Below, piece after piece: positions 56,337 through 64,000 of a stretch of DNA of 64,000 nt. Each line of letters begins with the position of its first letter. The stretch's first letter is position 1. The DNA comes from Clostridium beijerinckii (GTDB lineage Bacteria; Bacillota; Clostridia; Clostridiales; Clostridiaceae), in contig CP029329.1 of assembly GCA_003129525.1 (NCBI GenBank), positions 2,399,501-2,463,500 on the forward strand. The letters are read 5' to 3'. Below the pieces are notes generated by a model. The model saw only the letters and a program-made list of their open reading frames with translations. It did not search any database and was not told the origin of the DNA. Both the position numbers and the translations under genes were made by a program.

Positions 56337-56377
56337 ATAACAAATGTTATATAAGAATATTATTCAACATTTGTTAT
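56337..56377 (-). promoter_or_regulatory. Paired palindromic operator upstream of rubredoxin-like gene
   Basis: Two dyads, ATAACA-AA-TGTTAT (56337-56350) and AACA-TT-TGTT (56366-56375), 28 bp centre to centre, share 12 bases in inverted order. They lie 33-73 bp upstream of the start codon. This is what a repressor bound at two sites, about three helical turns apart, would need. The sequence does not match the usual PerR box. Confidence 0.5.
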
Positions 56378-56389
56378 TGAATTCCTTGT

Positions 56390-57020
56390 CTTTACATAAA
56401 TTTATTTTTTGAAATTATATAATATATCTTAATATTCTTTATTTTCAGTAATTTTTTTGCAAGGAAACATTGCACGAGTATTTCTTTAATTTCAATCATA
56501 ATAATCAATCCTTATAAAGTAAAAAGACTTTAAAGGTTTTAAGATATTATTAGAATTATTATGTTTAAATCTTTATATATACAAAATTCGTATAATAAGT
56601 GTATAATTCTACATTTATTAATAGATGCCTTTTTCATAAATGTAGAATTTGTTAAAGATCAAAACCATTTATATGAAATATAAATGGTTTTGATTAGAAT
56701 TATATTTAGAAAAAATGGGGATTATAGGGCACTTGAGTTTAAAGATTAGTTGAAAATTATATAACTAATGTTTTTAATTATAAAGATCAAAGGTAGATTC
56801 CTATCAAATCAAATATTTGTAAAATAAATAAAATTAATATCGAAAAAAGTTGAAAGGTTGTGGTATTAATGGTAAAATATATAATTAATATAGTAAATTT
56901 TTGCAGAATTATATTCCTATACAAATATAAATTATAAAATTTGAATTTTACATATTTAAAGTTTTTTAAAGCAACTTTTGATAAGGCATATAAAACTGAC
57001 TATTTAAGGAGTGTTAGATT
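56390..57020. other. Long A/T-rich intergenic region
   Basis: About 630 bases before the GGDEF-EAL gene. It contains a 15-bp hairpin (ATCAAAACCATTTAT with its complement, 56658-56694) of terminator type without a long T run. A minus-strand frame of 35 codons from ATG 56499, behind AAGGA, reads MIEIKEILVQCFLAKKLLKI; I do not recognise it and it may be chance. Nothing else stands out. Confidence 0.4.
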
Positions 57021-59981
57021 ATGAAGCTTAATTTTAGATCAAAATTATTTTTATATTTTGTAGCAATTATATTATTTACTTCTATTCCAGTAGCATTAAT
57101 TACCTACAATTATATGTATGATTCACTAAAAAATGACTTATATGCGAATACAAAAGCTCAAATGGAACAAATAGACAATACCATTTCTAATAATATAAAA
57201 CAAATAAAGGAAGATATTAGTTTTATATCGATTTCTGCGGATATAAAAAAAGCTGACCAATCTATCTCTGCTTTATTCAACATACCTAATATTGAAACAA
57301 ATGGAAAATACTCAAAACAAATTCCAGGGATAGAAAGTACTATTTATAATCAATTAGAAGCTTATGGAACAACACATCCACAAACAACATATGCATATCT
57401 TGGAACTAAATGGGGGGGGTATACTCGCTGGCCAGATGGAATAAGTTCAAGTAAATTTGATCCTAGAAAAAGACCCTGGTATTCTCTAGCTTTAGACAAT
57501 CCAAATCAGCCAATTATCACAGAACCATACGTTTCAGCAGTTGATACTAGTAAAATACTTATAACTGTTTCGAATGCTGTAAAGAATGAATCTGGAGAGA
57601 TTGTAGGAGCTGCGGGCATTGATGTAAGTTTAGAAAAATTATCAGATATTATGAGGGATATTAAAATTGGCGATACTGGTTATATCTTTCTTTTTCTAAA
57701 AGATGGTACAATTGTAGCTCACCCTAATACTAATTTAAATTTTAAAAATATTTCGGAGCTAAATGAGCTAAGTGATACATCTACTGAAACTGATTACTTT
57801 TCAAAAATTCCCTTTGGAAATTATAATAAATTTATTGATGAAGAAAATGGCTACTTTGAAAGTGTAATTAATGGAGCTCCTGTACTAGTTGATGTTTATA
57901 CGTCTCCTTATACAGGTTGGAAGATGGCTTCTATTATACAAAAGAGTGAACTTATGGATAGGGCAAGCAAAATTGGTTATTTAATAACGATAATAACCTT
58001 TTGTATATTAATAGTTGCAATAGTTATTACCATTATTGTTACCAAAAAGTTAACAAAACCGATTACGGAATTAACGCCTTTAATGAATGCGGCTGGAAAT
58101 GGAAATCTGGAAGTTCAGTCTAATATTAATTCTAATGACGAATTTGGAGAATTAGGCAATTCATTTAATTTAATGATTGGTAATTTAAGAGAAAACTACG
58201 AAGAATTAACAGCAGTATACGAGGAATTATTAGCAACAGAAGAAGAAATTCAAGCACAATATGATGAACTACAAATTAGTGATGAAGCTTTAAGAAATAG
58301 TGAGGAGAGATATCGAATTGCATTAGATGGTTGTAATGATTCGATTTGGCAGTGGGATTTAGTTACAGGCAATTTTTTTATTTCTGATAAACTATATGAT
58401 ATTACAGGCTATAAATTAAATAATAATGTTAATTTTACAAAATTAATTACTGAAATAATTCATCAAGATGACATAGATATAGTAAAAAAGGATTTTGAAA
58501 ATCATATTAACAATATAACTCCAATTTATAAATCTGAATTTAGAGCGAAAATTAGTGATGGTTCTTATGTTTGGTTATTATCTCGAGGTAAGGCTTTAAG
58601 AAATTCAGAAAATAAAGCTATAAAAATTGCAGGTTCTATTACAGATATTTCAGAGACAAAAATTTCAGAAAATAAAATAAAATTTATGGCTTATTATGAT
58701 GCTCTTACAAAACTTCCTAATAGAACTTTTTTTATTGACAAGTTAAATGAGCAATTAGAATTAGTCTGTAGTAAAAATGTAAAAGGAGCTGTATTTTTTA
58801 TAGATTTGGATAACTTTAAAAATATAAATGATACAATGGGTCATGATTATGGAGATAAGTTACTTATATATTTAGCAAAACAATTTGAAAGCTTGATAGA
58901 TAAAAAAGATACCATATGTAGATTAGGTGGAGATGAATTTATATTACTTCATCCTTATGTTAAAGAATCTGAAGTTGAATCTTACGCAAAAAGATTTTTA
59001 GATTTATTTAATAAAGTGTTAAAAATTGATAATAGACAGATGTATATTACTGCAAGCATAGGAGTAGCTTTATATCCAAAGGATGGAACTGATACAAATA
59101 CTATTTTAAAAAATGCAGATTCAGCAATGTACAAAGCAAAAGAATTAGGTAAGAATAGATTTACGCTATTTAATCCTGAAATGTATTTGAAGCTAAAGAG
59201 AAAAACTTGTATTGAAAGAATACTTAGAACAGTAATTGAAAATAATGAGTTAAGCATTAATTATCACCCACAATTTGATGCTCAAAGCAATGAAATATTT
59301 GGATTCGAAGCTCTGCTTAGACTAAATAGTAAGGAACTAGGGTTGATATCTCCTTTAGAATTTATTCCAATAGCCGAAGAATGCGGATATATAACAATAT
59401 TGAGTAGATGGGTACTTAATGAGGCCTGCACACAAAGTGTAAAATGGCTTGATGCAGGCTATAAATTTAAAAGTATTAGTATTAATATTTCCTCAATGGA
59501 TATACAACAATCAGATTTTTTAGAAAATATTAAAGATATTCTTAAGAATACATCAATTGACCCCAATATTGTTGAACTTGAAATTACGGAAACAGTTCTC
59601 ATGCGGTCACTTGATTCTAATATAAATATATTAAAAAAATTAATGGGCATGGGCATTAGAATTGCACTTGATGACTTTGGAACTGGGTATTCTTCACTAA
59701 ATTATTTGAGAGCGATTCCAATAACCACCTTGAAAATTGATAAATCTTTCATAGACAATATTACTTCAAACAAAAAAGAAGAATCAATTATTAATAATAT
59801 TATTCAAATGGCACATAGTTTGGACTTAAAAGTTGTAGCAGAAGGAGTAGAGACAAAGGAACAGCTTTCAATCCTTAAAGAAAGAAGCTGTGATTATATT
59901 CAAGGATATTACTTTAGCAAACCACTTCAGGATAGTGAAATTGAAAAACTGCTAGTAAGAAATAACAATAAAACAAAATAA
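57021..59981 (+). CDS. Cache-HAMP-PAS-GGDEF-EAL cyclic-di-GMP signalling protein
   Basis: 986-residue membrane sensor. Two helices (about 8-28 and 315-340) flank a double Cache domain (ATYAYLGTKWGGYTRWPDG, RKRPWYSLAL, AGIDVSLEKLS). HAMP and coiled coil follow, then PAS (about 430-540), GGDEF with intact RLGGDEF (about 635) and EAL with FEALLRL (about 762), ELEITET, LDDFGTGYSSLNYL, KIDKSFID and EGVET. The usual RxxD inhibitory site before GGDEF reads DKKD, so product inhibition is probably lost. Both active sites look complete. ATG 57021 after AAGGAG. Confidence 0.94.
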   Translation: MKLNFRSKLFLYFVAIILFTSIPVALITYNYMYDSLKNDLYANTKAQMEQIDNTISNNIKQIKEDISFISISADIKKADQSISALFNIPNIETNGKYSKQIPGIESTIYNQLEAYGTTHPQTTYAYLGTKWGGYTRWPDGISSSKFDPRKRPWYSLALDNPNQPIITEPYVSAVDTSKILITVSNAVKNESGEIVGAAGIDVSLEKLSDIMRDIKIGDTGYIFLFLKDGTIVAHPNTNLNFKNISELNELSDTSTETDYFSKIPFGNYNKFIDEENGYFESVINGAPVLVDVYTSPYTGWKMASIIQKSELMDRASKIGYLITIITFCILIVAIVITIIVTKKLTKPITELTPLMNAAGNGNLEVQSNINSNDEFGELGNSFNLMIGNLRENYEELTAVYEELLATEEEIQAQYDELQISDEALRNSEERYRIALDGCNDSIWQWDLVTGNFFISDKLYDITGYKLNNNVNFTKLITEIIHQDDIDIVKKDFENHINNITPIYKSEFRAKISDGSYVWLLSRGKALRNSENKAIKIAGSITDISETKISENKIKFMAYYDALTKLPNRTFFIDKLNEQLELVCSKNVKGAVFFIDLDNFKNINDTMGHDYGDKLLIYLAKQFESLIDKKDTICRLGGDEFILLHPYVKESEVESYAKRFLDLFNKVLKIDNRQMYITASIGVALYPKDGTDTNTILKNADSAMYKAKELGKNRFTLFNPEMYLKLKRKTCIERILRTVIENNELSINYHPQFDAQSNEIFGFEALLRLNSKELGLISPLEFIPIAEECGYITILSRWVLNEACTQSVKWLDAGYKFKSISINISSMDIQQSDFLENIKDILKNTSIDPNIVELEITETVLMRSLDSNINILKKLMGMGIRIALDDFGTGYSSLNYLRAIPITTLKIDKSFIDNITSNKKEESIINNIIQMAHSLDLKVVAEGVETKEQLSILKERSCDYIQGYYFSKPLQDSEIEKLLVRNNNKTK

Positions 59982-60026
59982 AAAATTATAATTGAGGAAC
60001 ATTATAATATGAAGGGAGCGTGAAAA

Positions 60027-61283
60027 ATGAGTATAGGATATGCATGTTTAACTATTGGAGTTCTGAATACTAATCTAAAAAGTTGTGTGCTTAAGAATAT
60101 AAATGATGACAAATTGCTAGATTTAATTTCGAACAATCTAAATTCTCTTGAAAATATTATTGATTATAATATTAAAAATAATATTCAGCTTTTTAGAATT
60201 AGTTCTGATTTGATACCATTTGGATCAAGTCCTGCAAATAAAATTCCTTGGTGGAATATATTTTCTGAAAGACTTGAACAAATAGGCATGAAAATTAAAG
60301 AAAGTAGTATGAGGGTATCGATGCATCCAGGACAATATACAGTATTGAACTCACCAAGCTTAGATGTTGTACATAGAGCAATGGAGGATTTAAAGTATCA
60401 TACTAAAGTATTAGATAGCCTTAGGGTTGGATCAGAACATAAAATTATATTGCATATAGGTGGGATATACAATGATAAAAAACAAGCAATTGATAGATTT
60501 ATAAATAACTATAATGATTTAGAAGAATCAGTAAAGCAAAGACTTGTTATTGAAAATGATGATAAATCTTATAATATTAAAGATGTCTTAGAAATAGGAA
60601 TCAAATTAAATATTCCAGTTATTTTTGACAATTTACATAATTATATTAATTCATCAAAAGAAGAAAAGAACCAAATAGATTGGATTAATGAATGTAAAAA
60701 AACATGGAGACCAAAGGATGGTAATCAAAAAATCCATTATTCAGAGCAAAATATTTTAAAGAAAACTGGATCACATTCAAATAGTATAAAAAGTGATCAA
60801 TTTATAAGTTTTTATGAATGTTTGGGACGAAATGATATTGATATAATGCTTGAGGTGAAAGATAAAAATCTTTCGGCAGTAAAATGTATTAATTGTACAT
60901 CTAAACATAAAGACATTAAAGCACTTGAACTTGAATGGAGTAAGTATAAATACAAAGTTTTAGAAAGTTCACCTAATGATTATGAAAAAATACGAAATTT
61001 GCTTAAAGATAAAAATAACTATCCGGTTATGGAATTTTATAAATTGATAGAAAATGCAATGGATGAGGAGATTACAACAGGCAATGCAATTAATGCTGCA
61101 TTACATATTTGGGGTTATTTTAAAAAAACTGCTTCAGATAAGGAAAAGACGAGCTTTATGAAAAGCATTGATGAATACAAAAATGAAAATGCAACTATTA
61201 GTAGGATTAAAAATAGTTTGTGGAAAATGGCTGTTAAATACGAAGAGCAATATCTTTTGAATTCTTATTATTTTATGCTTTAA
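60027..61283 (+). CDS. uvsE: UV DNA damage endonuclease
   Basis: TIM-barrel endonuclease that nicks DNA 5' of UV photoproducts. MSIGYACLTIGVLNTNLKSC, FRISSDLIPFGSS, MHPGQYTVLNSP, LHIGGIYNDKK, LVIENDDKSYN and VIFDNLHNYI carry the metal-binding His, Glu and Asp residues of the UvdE family. The 418 residues include a C-terminal extension common in clostridia. It lies 45 bp after the GGDEF-EAL gene, possibly in one operon. ATG 60027 follows AAGGGAG. Together with splB, the window has two UV-repair enzymes. Confidence 0.94.
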   Translation: MSIGYACLTIGVLNTNLKSCVLKNINDDKLLDLISNNLNSLENIIDYNIKNNIQLFRISSDLIPFGSSPANKIPWWNIFSERLEQIGMKIKESSMRVSMHPGQYTVLNSPSLDVVHRAMEDLKYHTKVLDSLRVGSEHKIILHIGGIYNDKKQAIDRFINNYNDLEESVKQRLVIENDDKSYNIKDVLEIGIKLNIPVIFDNLHNYINSSKEEKNQIDWINECKKTWRPKDGNQKIHYSEQNILKKTGSHSNSIKSDQFISFYECLGRNDIDIMLEVKDKNLSAVKCINCTSKHKDIKALELEWSKYKYKVLESSPNDYEKIRNLLKDKNNYPVMEFYKLIENAMDEEITTGNAINAALHIWGYFKKTASDKEKTSFMKSIDEYKNENATISRIKNSLWKMAVKYEEQYLLNSYYFML

Positions 61284-61312
61284 TTAACATTTTAATATAT
61301 GTGTCCATAGTA

Positions 61313-61346
61313 TTTTTAACCACGATAATTTTATCGTGGTTAAAAA
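61313..61346 (+). terminator. Intrinsic terminator of uvsE
   Basis: Perfect hairpin TTTTTAACCACGATAA / TTATCGTGGTTAAAAA. It resembles the hairpin at 52286. Confidence 0.85.
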
Positions 61347-61438
61347 TTACTCAAAGTTGTGTTAAAATGTAAAAAGATAGAAAGATAAAATATAGTAATT
61401 TTTCCAAAAGTATAATGAATATATAAAAGGAGACAGAT

Positions 61439-63001
61439 ATGCCTAATATTTTTGATGGACTAAGAAAAATTTCTGATGACGATTTAATTCAACAAATTGC
61501 ATTATTAGAAACTATAAACATGACTAACATATCAAAGCCAATTGCACAAAAGGCTAAGAAAAAAACTATAAGTATAATTAATTTTTTTGGAAGCAAACTT
61601 GGGAAAAATCATATAATTGAAGAATCTGAAGTAAAAGAAATATGGACTTTGATTGATGAAAAGAAAGATGAATTAAAAAATTGTACAAGACCAGAGTTAG
61701 ATGAAAAATTATTAAATATTCTTATGGAGAGATTTGAAAATGATATAGAAGATCCAACAGAAGATGAAATATCAGTAGAAATAATAGAAGAAGTAGCTAA
61801 ATTATATAAACTTCATAAAAATCTAACACCAGGGCAGAAAGCTGATAATATATATTTGAAATACTGTGAAAAACTTAAGGGGAAAGCTAAAGAATATTTA
61901 AATGAGCATCAATTGATCGAATTAAAAGAAGCAACTGAAAGTATAGAAGATATTTTATTAAATATGGATGAAGAGCAAAGGAAAAACTTTGAACATTCAG
62001 TAGATGTTGAAAAACTATCATTATTAAATGCTTGGAAAAAGATGAATAGACAACTTTTTGCAAGACTTATATGGTTATCAGTAAAAGCTTATGGCGGTAG
62101 TTTTACACCAAAAAAAGAAATACTTCCAAGTTTTATGGGAAATAAAAAAGATGTTGAAATAATAAATAAAGAGGAACATTTAAAAGAATCACAAGAAATA
62201 TTATTGAAATTAAAAAATAAAATTGAATTATGCAAAGAAAAAATAGAATCTATAGAAAATAGTTTACAAGAAAAAAATCGTTTGTTAAATAATGCAATTA
62301 AAAACAAAAGTCAAGCTGAAGAAGGCATAATAAATGCAAAAAAAATGAACGGTAAATTAGAAGAAGTGAAAAAATCTCAGGAAGATGAATTAAAAGAACT
62401 TAAAGAAAAAATAGAAAATGCAACATTACAAGAATTAGAGTCATTAATGGAGGAATTTAAAAAAGTGAAATTTGACTCAATCGATATTAATAATAAGATT
62501 TCTGATATTAATATGGACATTACATATAGAAACGAACTAATAAAAGAGGCCACTCTAGAAATAGCAAGCAATGAAAAAACTATAGGAGATATTGGTAGCG
62601 AATTTCAACAATTCAAAATGGAAGCTAATAATTTATTAAAGGCTTATAATGAAAAGAAAGAAGAAGTGAATAAAAAAGAAGAAGAAAAAAGAAATGAAAT
62701 TTTTGAAAGATGGATTAAATTTTTTGATAAATTTACATTTGAATTTAAAAACTTAAATCATGTTGCGAACTTTACGATAGAAGAATTACTTCATGTTGAA
62801 GAATGCTTATATGAATTACACTTTACAAAAGATCCAATAGCTTTAAGTATGGGATTAATAGATGATAAAGGTAATAAAAAAGAAGAATACGAATATATAG
62901 ATGTAAGTTTTTCAGATGAATTTGAAATTGAAATACAGTATAAAGTATCAGACAATGAAGAAAAAAATGTGCACATAGTAGAAATTACCACTGAACTCTA
63001 A
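61439..63001 (+). CDS. Hypothetical coiled-coil protein
   Basis: Not recognised. 520 residues, highly charged, no membrane segment. An N-terminal region (about 1-60) with LRKISDDDLIQQIALLETIN may be a small alpha domain. Residues about 240-415 form one long coiled coil broken near the middle, and the C-terminal 100 residues look globular and beta-rich (DVSFSDEFEIEIQYKVSDN). Resembles antiparallel coiled-coil architectural or stress proteins. ATG 61439 after AAAAGGAG. The R4 element starts 2 bases after its stop. Confidence 0.7.
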   Translation: MPNIFDGLRKISDDDLIQQIALLETINMTNISKPIAQKAKKKTISIINFFGSKLGKNHIIEESEVKEIWTLIDEKKDELKNCTRPELDEKLLNILMERFENDIEDPTEDEISVEIIEEVAKLYKLHKNLTPGQKADNIYLKYCEKLKGKAKEYLNEHQLIELKEATESIEDILLNMDEEQRKNFEHSVDVEKLSLLNAWKKMNRQLFARLIWLSVKAYGGSFTPKKEILPSFMGNKKDVEIINKEEHLKESQEILLKLKNKIELCKEKIESIENSLQEKNRLLNNAIKNKSQAEEGIINAKKMNGKLEEVKKSQEDELKELKEKIENATLQELESLMEEFKKVKFDSIDINNKISDINMDITYRNELIKEATLEIASNEKTIGDIGSEFQQFKMEANNLLKAYNEKKEEVNKKEEEKRNEIFERWIKFFDKFTFEFKNLNHVANFTIEELLHVEECLYELHFTKDPIALSMGLIDDKGNKKEEYEYIDVSFSDEFEIEIQYKVSDNEEKNVHIVEITTEL

Positions 63002-63002
63002 T

Positions 63003-63266
63003 ATAGGGTTCCTCAATGAGAATCGAACTTATGTGAATTCCCGCCGAAATCAATGATATTCATTTGTTTCGGTTTCTAAGGAATTTTGATGGGTGGTTCT
63101 AAGATTGCAAGTTGCATCAAAAATGCTAGCCTCAATGACAAGCATTGAACAAGCATTTTTGAACAACTTCCAATCAAGAACCACAGCCATCAAAATTCCA
63201 GATGAAACACTGCACAAAGGAATATCATTGATTTCTAGTTAGGGAATATATTCACAGTATAAGCTT
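63003..63266 (+). repeat. Structured repeat R4 (family R, most complete rod)
   Basis: Rod of five stacked helices. GAAATCAATGATATTC (63046-63061) pairs perfectly with 63220-63235. Inside are GGAATTTTGATGG / CCATCAAAATTCC, TGGTTCT / AGAACCA, GATTG-AAGTTG / CAACTT-CAATC, CAAAAATGCT / AGCATTTTTG and an apical CAATG / CATTG. CTTATGTGAA (63028-63037) pairs with TTCACA-GTA-TAAG (63251-63263), and TTCCT (63009-63013) with AGGGAA (63241-63246), giving crossed pairings as in R1. Starts right after the stop of the coiled-coil gene. Confidence 0.75.
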
Positions 63267-63320
63267 AATTATTAATAAGGAACCCTATAACTTACAAGCT
63301 GGGAATTTATAGAGTATTTA

Positions 63321-63383
63321 TTGACAGTTAGTAATTTTAAGAATAATATAAAAAACATAAAAACATAAAAACATAAAAACAAA
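63321..63383 (+). promoter_or_regulatory. Promoter and short ACATAAAA repeats upstream of the CobW gene
   Basis: Perfect -35 TTGACA (63321-63326), 17-bp spacer and -10 TAATAT (63344-63349). Four copies of an 8-bp ACATAAAA unit follow at about 63354-63383, in what would be the start of the transcript. Confidence 0.55.
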
Positions 63384-63527
63384 TAACTATAATATAAAAG
63401 GTGTTTCTTAATAGCATCTTTTATAATTTACATATTTTAATTAAGTTATAATTATTATATTTAGAAAGGAAGTGAGTATTTAGTAGGATTATGTATTTAT
63501 AATACAAAATCTTACTAAAGATATAAA

Positions 63528-64000
63528 ATGACAAAAATAGATATTATATCAGGATTTCTTGGAGCAGGGAAAACTACTTTAATTAAGAAGTTAATAGAAG
63601 AAGCTTTTGTGGGTGAAAAGCTTATGTTAATTGAAAATGAATTTGGTGAAATAGGAATTGATGGAGGCTTTTTAAACAATTCAGGAGTTGAAATTACTGA
63701 GATGAATTCAGGTTGTATTTGCTGTTCCTTAGTTGGTGATTTTGGGAATGCTCTTAAAGAGGCCTTATCTAAATATTCACCAGAACGTATAATAATAGAG
63801 CCATCAGGAGTAGGAAAATTATCTGATGTAATTAAGGCTGTAAAAGACATTGAGCATGATGTTGATATTAAGCTTAACAGTTTTGTGGCAGTTGTTGATG
63901 CTATGAAATGCAAAATGTATATGGACAACTTTGGAGAATTTTTTAATAACCAAATTGAAAGTGCAAATACTATTATTTTAAGTCGTTCACAAAAACTTTC
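63528..64000 (+). CDS. CobW/G3E-family GTPase, 3' end cut by window
   Basis: P-loop GTPase of the metal-chaperone family, 157 residues present. Walker A is ISGFLGAGKTTL at residue 7, the CxCC metal motif is GCICC near residue 64, and IIEPSGVG follows. Members deliver zinc or cobalt, or insert metal into nitrile hydratase and related enzymes; which one cannot be seen. The ribosome site at ATG 63528 is weak (AAAG), and a better AGGAAGTGAG site lies about 50 bases upstream without a matching start. Confidence 0.9.
   Translation, partial: MTKIDIISGFLGAGKTTLIKKLIEEAFVGEKLMLIENEFGEIGIDGGFLNNSGVEITEMNSGCICCSLVGDFGNALKEALSKYSPERIIIEPSGVGKLSDVIKAVKDIEHDVDIKLNSFVAVVDAMKCKMYMDNFGEFFNNQIESANTIILSRSQKL

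Noticed and set aside
63003..63266. R4 considered as an inverted-repeat insertion sequence or MITE with terminal repeats
   Set aside because: The arms are a graded set of helices with bulges, which differ in every copy; no transposase or obvious target duplication is visible. Mobility is still possible.
63354..63383. ACATAAAA repeats as an origin or iteron array
   Set aside because: Only four short copies, with no replication gene nearby; more likely slippage in A/T-rich DNA.

Overview
The window reads as chromosomal DNA of an anaerobic, spore-forming, solvent-type Clostridium. The evidence is strong A/T bias, GGAGG ribosome sites throughout, a Spo0E-type phosphatase, spore photoproduct lyase, UvsE endonuclease, a butanol-dehydrogenase-like iron ADH, a rubredoxin-like protein, a large 2-hydroxyacyl-CoA dehydratase activase and many Clostridium-type hypothetical proteins. 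I see no rRNA, tRNA, CRISPR array, prophage or transposase gene.

Layout. 1-6.1 kb: OmpR-type two-component pair (minus, cut by the window start), M16 peptidase, recX, a transglutaminase-like protein and a TPR protein. 6.2-17.3 kb: the 1432-residue activase, a phosphodiester glycosidase-like protein followed by a beta-propeller-like protein, a MATE exporter, a chemoreceptor-like protein and a hypothetical. 17.7-24 kb: Nudix hydrolase, two secreted proteins with choline-binding-type repeats, an AI-2E family permease and an AraC regulator. 24.4-31.5 kb: GH31 alpha-glucosidase (divergent from AraC), iron alcohol dehydrogenase, S66 peptidase, FapA-like protein. 31.6-36.7 kb: guanine riboswitch with pbuX-xpt, an MntA/HepT toxin-antitoxin pair, pepT with 38/39-bp tandem repeats. 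37-44.2 kb: a SUV3-like helicase, an orphan ABC ATPase, a second-type PRPP synthetase, YhaM, DUF503. 44.3-53.5 kb: PHP phosphatase, DAHP synthase with a possible leader peptide, GNAT, a repeat protein, Spl, MurP-like PTS, 2H phosphoesterase, argF. 53.8-64 kb: XRE regulator, Spo0E-like, Gfo/Idh/MocA oxidoreductase, rubredoxin-like protein, a GGDEF-EAL sensor, UvsE, a coiled-coil protein, and a CobW-type GTPase cut by the window end.

The most unusual content is non-coding. Two families of dispersed structured repeats (called R and S here) can be aligned by eye. R elements (13.1, 22.3, 63.0 kb, and a diverged one at 23.2 kb) are long rod hairpins whose arms differ in sequence but keep pairing, with flanking segments able to form a pseudoknot. 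All four begin within about 15 bp after the stop codon of a same-strand gene. S elements (4.6, 31.8 minus, 40.5 kb, plus half copies at 4.8 and 19.7 kb) have a compensated 5' hairpin and a conserved core. One sits between a guanine riboswitch terminator and its permease gene. A third module is shared by members of both families.

The window also holds many short relics of lost genes (tyrS, a chemoreceptor, alkA, alkD, an amino-acid permease, mupG, a PNPOx-like protein). Two genes, the alcohol dehydrogenase and the MocA-type oxidoreductase, have matching 19-bp-spacer promoters with a dyad typical of MerR-family activators, suggesting one regulon.
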